Shown here piece by piece: positions 40,715-48,220 of a DNA stretch of 64,000 nt. Below the pieces are notes generated by a model that did no database searches, had not been told where the DNA came from, and saw only the letters and a list, made by a program, of their open reading frames with translations. A program made the position numbers and the translations under genes. How positions within the stretch are numbered: position 1 is the stretch's first letter; each line of letters opens with the position of its first letter. This DNA comes from a virus, in the IMG/VR virus record IMGVR_UViG_3300008267_000013, positions 23,793 through 87,792 of that record; one strand, given 5' to 3'.

Positions 40715-40847
40715 GTGATCGGACACAACGAACCCGGTTCGTATTGCTCACGCCGTCGTTGCGCGGGTTGCCGTAGCCGAAGTCCAAGCCCCTGCCATGC
40801 TCCACATCGGCCAGCCGCTCGATCTCGTCCAGTTGCTCGGGGGTCAT
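40689..40847 (-). CDS. Short protein carrying only a DUF1566-like variable C-terminus
   Basis: 52 aa. MTPEQLDEIERL resembles the start of the preceding coiled-coil gene; from about residue 20 the sequence LDFGYGNPRNDG...NRVRCVRS aligns without gaps with the C-terminus of the DUF1566 protein at 41041-41463. Differences fall in codon positions 1 and 2. It ends LDNPPDSH, where the codons double as a promoter. ATGA start. Confidence 0.55.
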   Translation of the reverse strand: MTPEQLDEIERLADVEHGRGLDFGYGNPRNDGVSNTNRVRCVRSLDNPPDSH

Positions 40848-41044
40848 TTCCACTCCGTAAGACCACGAATGGCGAAGAGCTTGTCGCACGCCGCCTTCCA
40901 GTCCATCTCTTTCCGCTCCAGCAGGAACTCAAGCCTCACGATCTCGGCGTTCGCTTGCCGCAGGGCTTTGATGAGCTTCATCGGGATACCGTTCGGGTCC
41001 GACGATGCCAGAAGCTCGTACTCGTTCAGTTGCTGTGGGGTCAT
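40844..41044 (-). CDS. Coiled-coil protein
   Basis: 66 aa. MTPQQLNEYELLASS, then a charged helix (ALRQANAEIVRLEFLLERKE). It lies between the two DUF1566-type genes with ATGA overlaps on both sides, so all three are one operon. Function unknown. Confidence 0.55.
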   Translation of the reverse strand: MTPQQLNEYELLASSDPNGIPMKLIKALRQANAEIVRLEFLLERKEMDWKAACDKLFAIRGLTEWK

Positions 41045-41463
41045 GACTCACCTCCAACAGAACGGACACAACGGACCCGGCGCGTAATGCCCACGACGCT
41101 GCTGTACGTGTTGCCGTGGTTGAAGTACACGCTCCACGCGAGCGCTGTAAGGCCGGACACGGGAGACGACGACCAGAACCATTCACTGGGGCAGTCAGGA
41201 AACACGCTGCACGCTGGATTGTGTGTCTCGTAGTCCACAAGAGACAGAAGCTCCCTGACCGTGGGCAGCCGCCACCCATCACCCAGAGAAGCGGCATATG
41301 CCTTGGCCCCTTCCCAAGTGAACTCCCTATCCGGCACGTCCGCCTGCCACTCAAGATCACCCACCTTCACGGTGCGGATAGATGGTCTACTCTGTGCAAC
41401 CTCCATATCAGCAAGACGTTTTTCGAGCATGGCAACACGGGCAGATAAATCTTTAACAGTCAT
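41041..41463 (-). CDS. DUF1566-like C-type-lectin-fold protein, candidate variable protein
   Basis: 140 aa; start at 41463 with GGGAGG upstream. An N-terminal coiled coil (SARVAMLEKRLADME) leads to a DUF1566 domain: DGWRLPTVRELLSLVDYE, EWFWSSSPV, AWSVYFNHGN and the ending RVRCVR. This fold and ending are typical of target proteins of diversity-generating retroelements. No reverse transcriptase or template repeat is seen in the window. Likely a host- or ligand-binding surface protein. Confidence 0.7.
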   Translation of the reverse strand: MTVKDLSARVAMLEKRLADMEVAQSRPSIRTVKVGDLEWQADVPDREFTWEGAKAYAASLGDGWRLPTVRELLSLVDYETHNPACSVFPDCPSEWFWSSSPVSGLTALAWSVYFNHGNTYSSVVGITRRVRCVRSVGGES

Positions 41464-41483
41464 ATGCGCCTCCCTATCCACCC

Positions 41484-41512
41484 AATCTAGTCACTATCAG
41501 GCGGGTTGTCAA
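41484..41512 (-). promoter_or_regulatory. Promoter of the DUF1566 operon, embedded in a gene end
   Basis: Minus strand TTGACA (41512-41507), 17-bp spacer, TAGATT (41489-41484). The -35 codes for Leu-Asp-Asn of the gene at 41487-41768. Confidence 0.8.
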
Positions 41513-41768
41513 GTAGTTCTTCAGTTTCCTCGTCATAGAAACCGATGTTGCCGCCGGTCACATCGTTCAAGCCCTCTACGAATCCAGCAACGAAGTCCTC
41601 ACTGTAACCGTTCCTGCGGTACTCGTCAAGAAACAGATTCATCTTTTCAATGATGTGCTTGCGAGCAAAAGCCTGCCCAGCCTCATTGCCATGCAGGTTA
41701 TCCTCAACCATCTGCTCACTATACTCGGTCATCTCGCTGCTGTCAATCTCAGTCACGATGTTATCCAT
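41487..41768 (-). CDS. Acidic hypothetical protein
   Basis: 93 aa from the ATG at 41768. Acidic helical protein with FVAGFVEGLNDVTGG, ending ELLDNPPDSD, the same promoter-coding tail as the gene at 40689. Confidence 0.5.
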   Translation of the reverse strand: MDNIVTEIDSSEMTEYSEQMVEDNLHGNEAGQAFARKHIIEKMNLFLDEYRRNGYSEDFVAGFVEGLNDVTGGNIGFYDEETEELLDNPPDSD

Positions 41769-42048
41769 CACTAGCCTCCGTTGGAAAGTGGCATCCCATA
41801 TGCCAACACTCGCACTCACGTTCATGTTCCCACAGGCACCGTCGAGCCTGTTCAAAAGGTACAGGATCAATCGACACCATATGTGGATGCTCAGATGAAA
41901 TTACATCTCTACACTTGTCACAGAGCATTGGTTGGTGAGGATCACGCAGCATCTGGTCGCTACGGATCCGGCATCTACGGCAAGCCGGCAGCAACCCTTT
42001 CAAGTTTGTCACGGCAACCTGCACCGTTGATTCCCTAATCTTAGCCAC
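41761..42048 (-). CDS. Zinc-binding-type protein
   Basis: 95 aa from a GTG with GGAAGG upstream. CRRCRIR ... CDKCRD, then a second Cys/His cluster (CECWHMGCH). Probably binds metal; function unknown. Confidence 0.5.
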   Translation of the reverse strand: MAKIRESTVQVAVTNLKGLLPACRRCRIRSDQMLRDPHQPMLCDKCRDVISSEHPHMVSIDPVPFEQARRCLWEHERECECWHMGCHFPTEASDG

Positions 42049-42062
42049 TCTTCACCTTCCTG

Positions 42063-42275
42063 TCAAGCGTGCAACTCGTATGTGTAGTTTTTATCCATCG
42101 TGTTGAGATAACTTGTGCTGTACTCGTCTCGATCCATGTCATAGATAGAGTAGTACGGCTTACCGTTGATATCAAGAGTAACACCAGTAACAAGAAAATA
42201 TCTTGTTTCCACATGGTGTTGCTCGGAACCATAGACCCATGTGTTCTTCACAATGTCACCGATCTCGTATGTCAT
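42063..42275 (-). CDS. GDI-family protein (minus-strand cluster)
   Basis: 70 aa. YEIGDIVKNTW, YFLVTGV, YSIYDMDRD, ending YELHA. Own promoter at 42282-42310. Confidence 0.65.
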   Translation of the reverse strand: MTYEIGDIVKNTWVYGSEQHHVETRYFLVTGVTLDINGKPYYSIYDMDRDEYSTSYLNTMDKNYTYELHA

Positions 42276-42281
42276 AGATGT

Positions 42282-42310
42282 ACTTTAAAGCTGCCACCCA
42301 CCGTTGTCAA
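42282..42310 (-). promoter_or_regulatory. Promoter of 42275 gene
   Basis: Minus strand TTGACA (42310-42305), 17-bp spacer, TAAAGT (42287-42282), 6 bases before the ATG at 42275: another nearly leaderless start. Confidence 0.8.
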
Positions 42311-42322
42311 GCAGGATGATCA

Positions 42323-42386
42323 GATAAAAGGTTGATGTGAGGGGGCCAGCCCCCCTGCACCCAGCTTTTTCTGCTGGGCCGGGGAT
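42323..42386 (-). terminator. Double-hairpin cassette 5
   Basis: Minus strand: CCCAGCAGAAAAAGCTGGG hairpin, GGGGGGCTGGCCCCC hairpin, then CCTTTTATC. It follows the old 3' end of the gene now ending at 43199. Confidence 0.8.
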
Positions 42387-42392
42387 GGCTAA

Positions 42393-42442
42393 TGTTACTC
42401 GCGCTTCTTTAGGCCGTTCTTAAAAGTTGGGCGTTTCCATTT
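42393..42442 (-). pseudogene. Displaced 3' end of the 43199-44098 gene
   Basis: On the minus strand this stretch reads W-K-R-P-T-F-K-N-G-L-K-K-R-E-stop, matching the C-terminus WHERPSYKNGLKKR of the gene on the far side of the HNH insert. Confidence 0.75.
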
Positions 42443-42471
42443 TTTTATACTATTTATTTTAGGAGATAAAA

Positions 42472-43197
42472 ATGACAGAAGAACAAAAAGCTTTAAAAAA
42501 AATAAAAGATAAGGAATATAGAGGTAAAAATAAAGATAAAGCAAAAGCTTGGAGGGAAGCTAATAAAGAGTACATTAAGGAATATAGAAAAAAATATTAT
42601 GAAGAAAATAAAGATGAATTATTAGAATATTATAAAAAACAGAGAGAAGAAAATCCTGGGGAGAATACTGAGCGCTGTAAAGAATATAGAAAAAATAACT
42701 TAGAAAAATTAAGAGGATACGATAGACAAAGAAGGAAGGAAGGGAAGAAAAAAGAATCCGATAAGAAATATCGCGATAAAAATAAAGATAAAGCTAAGGC
42801 ATATAAAAAAGAATATTCTAAAAAAAACAAAGATAAATTAAATGAATACAAAAAAGAATATTTGAAAGATAACCCAATGTATAGGACCCATAATCAATTT
42901 TCAAATGCTATACGAGATCATTTAAAAAAACTTTCAATTAATAAAACACGCAATTGGGAAGAATTAGTTGGTTATACCTTAGAAGATCTTATGAAGCACC
43001 TTGAATCGCTTTTCAAAGAAGGCATGACTTGGGATAACTATGGCAGTTATTGGCACATTGACCACGTTCGTCCCAAGTCATGGTTCATCTTTGAATCAGT
43101 CGAAGATCAAGCGTTCAAAGACTGCTGGGCATTGTCCAATCTTCAACCTTTGGAGGCTAGTCTCAATTGCTCTAAAGGTAACAGATACGAAGGTTAG
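42472..43197 (+). CDS. HNH endonuclease inserted at the 3' end of a minus-strand gene
   Basis: 241 aa. A long Lys/Glu/Tyr-rich helical N-terminus (about 1-125) is followed by MTWDNYGSYWHIDHVRPKS, FKDCWALSNLQPLEASLNCS and KGNRY, an HNH domain. It is AT-rich and on the plus strand within a GC-richer minus-strand block. CTATTTAT and AGGAG precede the ATG. A copy of the neighbouring gene's 3' end lies on its left (42393-42442). Confidence 0.82.
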   Translation: MTEEQKALKKIKDKEYRGKNKDKAKAWREANKEYIKEYRKKYYEENKDELLEYYKKQREENPGENTERCKEYRKNNLEKLRGYDRQRRKEGKKKESDKKYRDKNKDKAKAYKKEYSKKNKDKLNEYKKEYLKDNPMYRTHNQFSNAIRDHLKKLSINKTRNWEELVGYTLEDLMKHLESLFKEGMTWDNYGSYWHIDHVRPKSWFIFESVEDQAFKDCWALSNLQPLEASLNCSKGNRYEG

Positions 43198-43198
43198 T

Positions 43199-44098
43199 TT
43201 ATCTTTTCTTTAGGCCATTTTTATAAGACGGCCTCTCATGCCACTTGATAATCTTTTCAGCAACGTGTTCAGTCCCATCCTTGCCAAACCACAGAACCTC
43301 GATTAGCTTGCTGCCCTTGCCAGCACGCCAGCGACGTGTTTCTGCTGTTACCTTCATAACGGTGCCGATACGCTCAACCTCCTTGCTGGGAGTAGGAGTT
43401 GCGCCCCGGTGGACAACATCATAGTTGGAAACCCACAGGGGATCATGCCCATCATGCCCAATATAGGGATCACGCAGCTTGACAAGATCACCCGGCTCAT
43501 ACGGAGTGTCACGGTTCACTTCACGATAATGTGCAGCCTCATGGTGAGAAGTTACCGTGTTGAACATAAGGTAGGTTTCTGGACGGTTGCGATAACGCTC
43601 AGTCAGAGCTTCCGCAGCACTCCTTTCCTCCTGAGTTGAACTGTACTGGTTAACCTGCAAGCTGTTACCATAGCGATCATGCAGCCAGTATGAACTGTTG
43701 AAGAACTGCTTGTAGAAATCCTGCAAGTCCTCACGCTCGTCATACTCCTTGAGGAACTGTTCGTTTACTTCATCAAAAGCAGGGCTGGAGAAATAAGCGT
43801 ACTCAACACAACGCTCAAAGTTCCAGTTGGTCTTGACAACAGATCGGAAGTTTTCCTCGTTCACTTCCCAACGGTTGAATCGCTCGTCATAATATTCCTT
43901 TACCGTGTAAGGAGTCCCATCCTCATGGACTCCATAATAATGATTATGCTTCTGTGAACCGCGAACGACACACATATCCTTGATATTCTGTAGAGTGTAG
44001 CCCCGCGCAGGGTCCAGCATGATGCTGGCAATATTCTGTCGCTTGAGAGGGAACTTGGTGTTGGGAACAAACTTAACAATCTTCTTCTGACGCGCCAT
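43199..44098 (-). CDS. Protein with C-terminal GDI/SH3-like domain
   Basis: 299 aa. The first 200 residues are charged and unrecognised; from about residue 203 YEPGDLVKLRD, later RIGTVMKV and LIEVLWFG form a long GD-type domain like that of the protein at 26939. The stop is 2 bp from the stop of the HNH gene. Its last 15 codons are duplicated at 42393. Confidence 0.6.
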   Translation of the reverse strand: MARQKKIVKFVPNTKFPLKRQNIASIMLDPARGYTLQNIKDMCVVRGSQKHNHYYGVHEDGTPYTVKEYYDERFNRWEVNEENFRSVVKTNWNFERCVEYAYFSSPAFDEVNEQFLKEYDEREDLQDFYKQFFNSSYWLHDRYGNSLQVNQYSSTQEERSAAEALTERYRNRPETYLMFNTVTSHHEAAHYREVNRDTPYEPGDLVKLRDPYIGHDGHDPLWVSNYDVVHRGATPTPSKEVERIGTVMKVTAETRRWRAGKGSKLIEVLWFGKDGTEHVAEKIIKWHERPSYKNGLKKR

Positions 44099-44131
44099 GT
44101 GTCACCTCACCCGTCCATCGGGGATATTGAC

Positions 44132-44160
44132 AATCTATAACGGGATGCTGCTGCTGTCAA
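44132..44160 (-). promoter_or_regulatory. Promoter embedded in gene end, drives 44098 gene
   Basis: Minus strand TTGACA (44160-44155), 17-bp spacer, TAGATT (44137-44132); the -35 codes for Leu-Asp-Ser in the gene at 44135. Confidence 0.78.
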
Positions 44161-44425
44161 GCGCCTGCTTGCAATCTTCGCAACAATCTTTCGACAACTC
44201 TTTCCACGGTACCTTTGGCAGATTAAGGATTGCTTTTCTAACCTGCTCCCGCACACCATAATGAAAACAGTTTATTATATTGTAAGAGGTAAAGTTTCCA
44301 ACTCCTCTGGGGGTTACATTATGTGTGATTGTACATACCAGTTCAAAATCAGACAGTGCGATTAGCTCGCTCGCCAGTTTCTTCAAGCCTTCCTCGTCTA
44401 GCTTGTTTGACGGTATCCGCATCAC
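44135..44425 (-). CDS. Hypothetical protein
   Basis: 96 aa. A helical N-terminal part and CCEDCKQ near the end, finishing ALDSSSIPL where the codons overlap the next promoter. Function unknown. Confidence 0.5.
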   Translation of the reverse strand: MMRIPSNKLDEEGLKKLASELIALSDFELVCTITHNVTPRGVGNFTSYNIINCFHYGVREQVRKAILNLPKVPWKELSKDCCEDCKQALDSSSIPL

Positions 44426-44441
44426 GTCCTCCTGTCCACTC

Positions 44442-44470
44442 TATATAGAGCAGGCTGCTTCGCCTGTCAA
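44442..44470 (-). promoter_or_regulatory. Promoter of 44425 gene
   Basis: Minus strand TTGACA (44470-44465), 17-bp spacer, TATATA (44447-44442). Confidence 0.75.
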
Positions 44471-44485
44471 GCTGGCGGGGCATAA

Positions 44486-44546
44486 GAAAAGGGAGTAGAG
44501 GGAGGGCTAGCCCCCTCAGCCAACCTTTAATTCCCAGCCGGGGAGG
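44486..44546 (-). terminator. Double-hairpin cassette 6, between divergent genes
   Basis: AAAAGGG...GGGCTAGCCCCC...CCCAGCCGGGG in the same polarity as the other copies, but here no minus-strand gene ends beside it; it lies between divergent promoters. Confidence 0.6.
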
Positions 44547-44599
44547 TTGACTAGAAGGAGGGGGCGGGGTACATTAAGAACATCAGGAGGACGGAACAA

Positions 44600-44719
44600 A
44601 TGGACTGGGACAACTTAGACGAGGAGATGGAGTGGGAGGGGGAGGACTGGTGTTGGGATGATGATATGCCGACTCCCGTTCACAATGCTTGGTGGTACGA
44701 CTTGACTGCTGAAGGTTAG
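44600..44719 (+). CDS. 39-aa acidic Trp/Asp-rich micropeptide
   Basis: Preceded by AGGAGG and by TTGACT-17-TACATT near 44548. The product is rich in D, E and W (MDWDNLDEEMEWEGEDW). The last codons contain the -35 of the next promoter. It could be a DNA-mimic-like inhibitor; no proof. Confidence 0.5.
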   Translation: MDWDNLDEEMEWEGEDWCWDDDMPTPVHNAWWYDLTAEG

Positions 44720-44730
44720 TGTACTAGATT
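44702..44730 (+). promoter_or_regulatory. Promoter embedded in micropeptide end
   Basis: TTGACT (44702), 17-bp spacer, TAGATT (44725-44730), upstream of the gene at 44791. Confidence 0.7.
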
Positions 44731-44790
44731 AACTTTTACGGGGCAATTGAGCCTCACACAAGCTGGCTAATCCAGCATCGGAGCAAGACA

Positions 44791-45108
44791 ATGGCTGCTA
44801 CCCGCGAGAACGTTCTGGCTGCTATCGTGAAGTACGTTGAGGATCATGGTCGCCGCGCCCCTGCCAAGGCTATCGCTGAGGCTGTTGGTGACAAGCTGCC
44901 GGTTGTGCAGGGCATCATCAAGGAGCTGGTCGCTGCTGGTTCTATTGAGTCGAGCCGTGGACGCAACGGCGGTGCAAAGCCCTCTGGTCAGAACATTGAC
45001 AAGGTTGAGGTTGAGACTGCTGCGTCCGACGAGGACATGGCCGCACAGTTTGCGGCACTTGTCAACCAGCTTGAGCAGGATGCAGAGGCCCAGGCCGCTG
45101 TTGGTTAG
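44791..45108 (+). CDS. Small winged-helix-like protein
   Basis: 105 aa. ENVLAAIVKYVEDHGRRAP, then AIAEAVG and VVQGIIKELVAAGSIESSRG have the pattern of a winged helix-turn-helix (helix, turn, recognition helix, wing). Acidic helical tail. GC-rich codons. Probably binds DNA; target unknown. Confidence 0.6.
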   Translation: MAATRENVLAAIVKYVEDHGRRAPAKAIAEAVGDKLPVVQGIIKELVAAGSIESSRGRNGGAKPSGQNIDKVEVETAASDEDMAAQFAALVNQLEQDAEAQAAVG

Positions 45109-45131
45109 TTAACAATAGCAAAGGGTACAGG

Positions 45132-45165
45132 GGCCGCTCTCCATGTCGGGGGGCGGCCTCGTTGC
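45132..45165 (+). terminator. Hairpin after 45108
   Basis: GGGGCCGC / GCGGCCTC stem; tail is not U-rich, so termination is uncertain. Confidence 0.4.
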
Positions 45166-45227
45166 ATAGGTGCCTAAGATAGCACCCCCACCGCAGTAGA
45201 CAAGGGTGAATAAACTTTTTTTAGCAG

Positions 45228-45298
45228 GTAAAAAAGAGGGGTCGAAGAGGGCTAGCCCCTCCCGATTCCCGTTTTTTTCTGTAGACTCCCGGCGGGCT
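45228..45298 (-). terminator. Double-hairpin cassette 7, between plus-strand genes
   Basis: AAAAAAGAGGGG...GGGCTAGCCCC...CCCG-TTTTTTT...CGGCGGG, same polarity as others although both neighbours are on the plus strand. Confidence 0.55.
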
Positions 45299-45340
45299 CT
45301 CGACTACTTTGACAATGTACCCACCACGGAGGAACACAAT

Positions 45341-45997
45341 ATGGCAAAGCTCCCTTGGATTCTCGGCAATGCGAAGTTGCAAAAGACTAGCGGCAATGGG
45401 TTCGGACGTGTTATTGGGTACGGGATCCCCCCAGACTTCGACTTCGAGGTTGACGGGAGTAACTTTAACACGTGTCCTGGTGCTCTTGCCTGTCGTGCCG
45501 TCTGCTATGCAAAGCAAGGCGCATATAACTGGCCGGCAACCAAGGCGGCGCGTCAACGTGCTCTTGAATCCACCCTCAGTCAATCGTTCGTTGACGATGC
45601 GGTCGCGGACCTTAAGCGGATGCGCGGCGTTGGTGTTGTACGTATCCACGACAGCGGTGATTTCTATTCGCAGACGTATCTGGACAAGTGGGTTGCAATT
45701 GCCCGTGCGTTCCCCAATATTATCTTTTACGCCTACACCAAGAGTGTCACGCTTGACTTCACAGGCATTCCCGAAAACTTCCGCGTCACCTTTTCGCTGG
45801 GTGGTAAGTATGATTCACAGGTTGACCTGAGCAAGCCGCACTCCCGTATCTTCACAACGCATGAGGATATGGAGCGGGCGGGATATGTAGACGGCGGCAA
45901 AAGCGATGCCCCGGCGATTCAAGGGCTGGTCAAGATCGGCCTCCCTTGGCACGGTGTTAAGAATCTAACAGACTCTCAAAAGAAGTTTTTCCGATAG
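45341..45997 (+). CDS. GP88-like phage protein
   Basis: 218 aa; ATG at 45341 with GGAGG upstream. NTCPGALACRAVCYAKQGAYN and VVRIHDSGDFYSQTYLDKW match the conserved Cys cluster and R-x-H-x-S-G-D motif of the phage GP88 family; FYAYTKSV also fits. The biochemical role of that family is not established to my knowledge. GC-rich codons. Confidence 0.72.
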   Translation: MAKLPWILGNAKLQKTSGNGFGRVIGYGIPPDFDFEVDGSNFNTCPGALACRAVCYAKQGAYNWPATKAARQRALESTLSQSFVDDAVADLKRMRGVGVVRIHDSGDFYSQTYLDKWVAIARAFPNIIFYAYTKSVTLDFTGIPENFRVTFSLGGKYDSQVDLSKPHSRIFTTHEDMERAGYVDGGKSDAPAIQGLVKIGLPWHGVKNLTDSQKKFFR

Positions 45998-46016
45998 TGT
46001 AAAGCCCCACGGTGTC

Positions 46017-46080
46017 CAAAAAAAGGATGCCGAAGGGGGCTGGCCCCCTACCCCACCACTTTTCTGATGGCAGGGAGGGA
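46017..46080 (-). terminator. Double-hairpin cassette 8
   Basis: Lies between convergent genes; GGGGGCTGGCCCCC and CCACCACTTTTCTGATGG hairpins, A run on the left, T run (TCTTTTTT) 10 bp to the right, so it could stop transcripts from both sides. Confidence 0.7.
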
Positions 46081-46136
46081 GACCAGTCTTTTTTAGATAA
46101 GGAAACGCACGTTGCCCCTATTCTACCGCCCTAGAG

Positions 46137-46349
46137 TCAACGTGGAGACGCGATCGTCATCTTTGCGACACGGTATCGCCTAATAACCTTGCCGCCCTTC
46201 CTGAGGGGATTAACGTTGTTTAATTCCTGACAGCATGAGCGGGCATTCTTTCGCATGGTGAAGATAGCATCCTCGATCCGGCGCCAATTATTGCCAACAC
46301 GCTTTAGAACGGTATAGATATGATTCTTCTTTGTTGTCTTAATCGTCAT
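46137..46349 (-). CDS. Small basic protein
   Basis: 70 aa, Lys/Arg-rich (TIKTTKKNHIYTVLKRVG). AGGAG lies upstream; the start could be one codon earlier. Overlaps the end of the acidic gene before it. Confidence 0.5.
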   Translation of the reverse strand: MTIKTTKKNHIYTVLKRVGNNWRRIEDAIFTMRKNARSCCQELNNVNPLRKGGKVIRRYRVAKMTIASPR

Positions 46350-46566
46350 CATCCATCTCCTCATCTGGCATGTCGTCAAGCTCTTGAGCGGCACGGTTAG
46401 CTAGAAACCCCATCTGTTTAACTTCATCGTCAGAGAAGTCATCTAGTTCAATATCTAAACCATATTCATCCTTGATCTCCAGGATTGATACCCGCCCGGT
46501 ATGTGAGACCTCGGCCAGAATATCATATTGACCAAAGTCATCCCGGAAGTTATAGTTGACGCGCAT
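46339..46566 (-). CDS. Acidic small protein
   Basis: 75 aa, beta-rich N-terminus and an Asp/Glu tail (DDMPDEEMDDDD). Function unknown. Confidence 0.5.
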   Translation of the reverse strand: MRVNYNFRDDFGQYDILAEVSHTGRVSILEIKDEYGLDIELDDFSDDEVKQMGFLANRAAQELDDMPDEEMDDDD

Positions 46567-46567
46567 T

Positions 46568-46744
46568 CTAGATCCCCTCCTCTACAACGATGTATGAAAC
46601 ACCTGTAGACTTGAGGCGACTGTTTAATACCTCCGCTCGATCAATAGCGGCCTGCTTATCCTTGAAACGTAGCGGCTGGCCATCGAATTGGACAACATGT
46701 CCGCCACTTGCGTAGATTGCTTTTATAACCCAATTTGTTTGCAT
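46568..46744 (-). CDS. 58-aa hypothetical protein
   Basis: ATG with GGAG 6 bases upstream, directly after the stop of the 47158 gene. MQTNWVIKAIYASGGHVV, then LRFKDKQAAIDRAEVLNSR, ending VVEEGI: an alpha/beta mini-domain. Part of the 47400-46137 operon. Confidence 0.55.
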   Translation of the reverse strand: MQTNWVIKAIYASGGHVVQFDGQPLRFKDKQAAIDRAEVLNSRLKSTGVSYIVVEEGI

Positions 46745-47158
46745 TTATTCTCCTGTGCCTTGAGGCACGTTATCATCAGTCTCGATCTTGGACTTGTTAC
46801 GGCGAATCCTCTTCCTCTTCAATTCGCGGTCATATTCAATAGAAAGGCAGCTCATCTTCTCAGGAACAGGAACCTCCCGTGCCTTAGCCTTGCGTGAGCC
46901 GCAGTTATCACACTTCGCACAGTCAAGGTGGTTGATACCACGGCAGCTACTATTAACGCACCGCCATGCGAAACCAGCCCGCACAAGAATACCACCAAGA
47001 ACAGCATACTCGTCTGCATCGTAGTTGTCAAGGTCAACAGCAGCAATCAGTCGATCAACAAAACCTTCGGTGAATTGCGTCTTGAGACGAACAGCAAAGT
47101 TATTCTTTCCACCCTTCTCGATCTCAGTCTGTGCGTCAACACTCTCGATATTATCCAT
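46745..47158 (-). CDS. Protein with RanBP2-type-like zinc finger
   Basis: 137 aa; ATG at 47158 with GGAGG. WRCVNSSCRG...CAKCDNCGSRK in the middle resembles a W-x-C...C-x2-C finger; the tail is basic (RELKRKRIRRNKSK). Likely binds RNA or protein; inference. Confidence 0.55.
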   Translation of the reverse strand: MDNIESVDAQTEIEKGGKNNFAVRLKTQFTEGFVDRLIAAVDLDNYDADEYAVLGGILVRAGFAWRCVNSSCRGINHLDCAKCDNCGSRKAKAREVPVPEKMSCLSIEYDRELKRKRIRRNKSKIETDDNVPQGTGE

Positions 47159-47172
47159 GGCAACCTCCAAAG

Positions 47173-47400
47173 TTAGTTAGCGTGACGGTAGTTAGCAGCA
47201 TCCCACTCAACAGGCAAGCTAATCTCATAATGCACATATTGTTGCCAATCAGCATAACCAAGCGACTGTGCGAGGCGGTCACGCTCCTCAACACTCATCA
47301 TGTCGTCGGTGCGACCAACAATCTTCTTGACCTTGTTGTAAACCATGTCAAACATAACAACCCCCAAGGTGAGCCAAGCCATGATCATATAAGTCGGCAT
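47173..47400 (-). CDS. Small membrane-anchored protein
   Basis: 75 aa; ATG at 47400 with GGGAGG. N-terminal membrane helix (MIMAWLTLGVVMFDMVY), soluble helical remainder. Confidence 0.55.
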   Translation of the reverse strand: MPTYMIMAWLTLGVVMFDMVYNKVKKIVGRTDDMMSVEERDRLAQSLGYADWQQYVHYEISLPVEWDAANYRHAN

Positions 47401-47458
47401 CTGTGTCCTCCCGTTCAACTGAAGCTATATTCTCATGAGACGGGGATGGTTGCAACAA

Positions 47459-47524
47459 AGAAAAAGATGTAAGCGGAGGGGCTAGCCCTCCCCGGTCCCG
47501 GTTTATATTCAGCCGGGTGGGAGG
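47459..47524 (-). terminator. Double-hairpin cassette 9
   Basis: Minus strand CCCGGCTGAATATAAACCGGG hairpin region, GGGGAGGGCTAGCCCCTCC, then CATCTTTTTC. Follows the stop at 47530. Confidence 0.72.
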
Positions 47525-47529
47525 CAATC

Positions 47530-47679
47530 CTACAAGAAGAACTTGACAACGAATGCAGTTGCAACGCCACCAGTCAAGGCACCAAGGAGGAGCGAATAAC
47601 GCACAAGATTAACAACCTGCTCATCGTTGAAGGAATAGGAGATGGAGTTAACAGACGACAGACGCTTTGAGACGCGCAT
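47530..47679 (-). CDS. 49-aa membrane protein
   Basis: ATG at 47679 with GGAGG. Basic N-terminus, then a membrane helix (YSLLLGALTGGVATAFVVKF). Confidence 0.55.
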   Translation of the reverse strand: MRVSKRLSSVNSISYSFNDEQVVNLVRYSLLLGALTGGVATAFVVKFFL

Positions 47680-47784
47680 GAGAAGCCTCCAGGGAGTTGG
47701 TGAGTCTTTGTAGATCATGGCAACCGCCGGAACATATCATACCATTGCTGGACAAGCAACGCATAAGTTTCTGTGATGGAACCG

Positions 47785-47898
47785 CTACTCTTCTTCTTCG
47801 TTGGCTTCTTCCCGCCAGTCCTCTTCCTCTTGGCGATTGTACTCTTTTTTTGATCGGTGTGGTCCACTTTTTGTTACCCCTTGGATGATGCGAACCAT
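47785..47898 (-). CDS. Possible 37-aa acidic/basic peptide
   Basis: MVRIIQGVTKSG... ending in a Glu-rich run. It follows the 48151 gene on the same strand, but no ribosome site is evident and the start is a guess. Confidence 0.3.
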   Translation of the reverse strand: MVRIIQGVTKSGPHRSKKEYNRQEEEDWREEANEEEE

Positions 47899-47905
47899 GT
47901 GAATG

Positions 47906-48151
47906 TCACGCGTTCTTATTCGTGAACTTCCAGCCATCAGGCGCCGTTTCATTCCACACCTCGCGTGCATACTCGGGGTCGATCACATCAAGGTCGGCAA
48001 AAAGATCAGAAACAACTTTATAGCTATCACGACCCTTGGTCCACACGCCATGATCGTCGCTGTAATCATACCACCAATCATGACGGCTCATCACGTTGCG
48101 GAGCTGGGTGGCAACAGTTTCACGGTCCTTGAGGATGGGGAGATTGTTCAT
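47906..48151 (-). CDS. Hypothetical protein
   Basis: 81 aa with GGAGA 7 bases before the ATG. Trp/Asp-rich centre (HDWWYDYSDDHGVW) and EYAREVWNETAPDGW. Function unknown. Confidence 0.55.
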   Translation of the reverse strand: MNNLPILKDRETVATQLRNVMSRHDWWYDYSDDHGVWTKGRDSYKVVSDLFADLDVIDPEYAREVWNETAPDGWKFTNKNA

Positions 48152-48220
48152 CTGTGTTCTCCTAGCAGCACCGTGCTGCCTATGAACTGATATTACGTCA
48201 GGACGGGTCAGCGTACAAGA

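Noticed and set aside
40689-41463. One of the two repeats being the retroelement template itself
   Set aside because: Differences include A on either side and several with A on neither, so neither copy can be the template for the other; both could be variable copies of an absent template.
47903-48190. Plus-strand frame of 95 codons
   Set aside because: Opposite the gene at 47906-48151, which has a ribosome site and operon context; the plus frame has neither.
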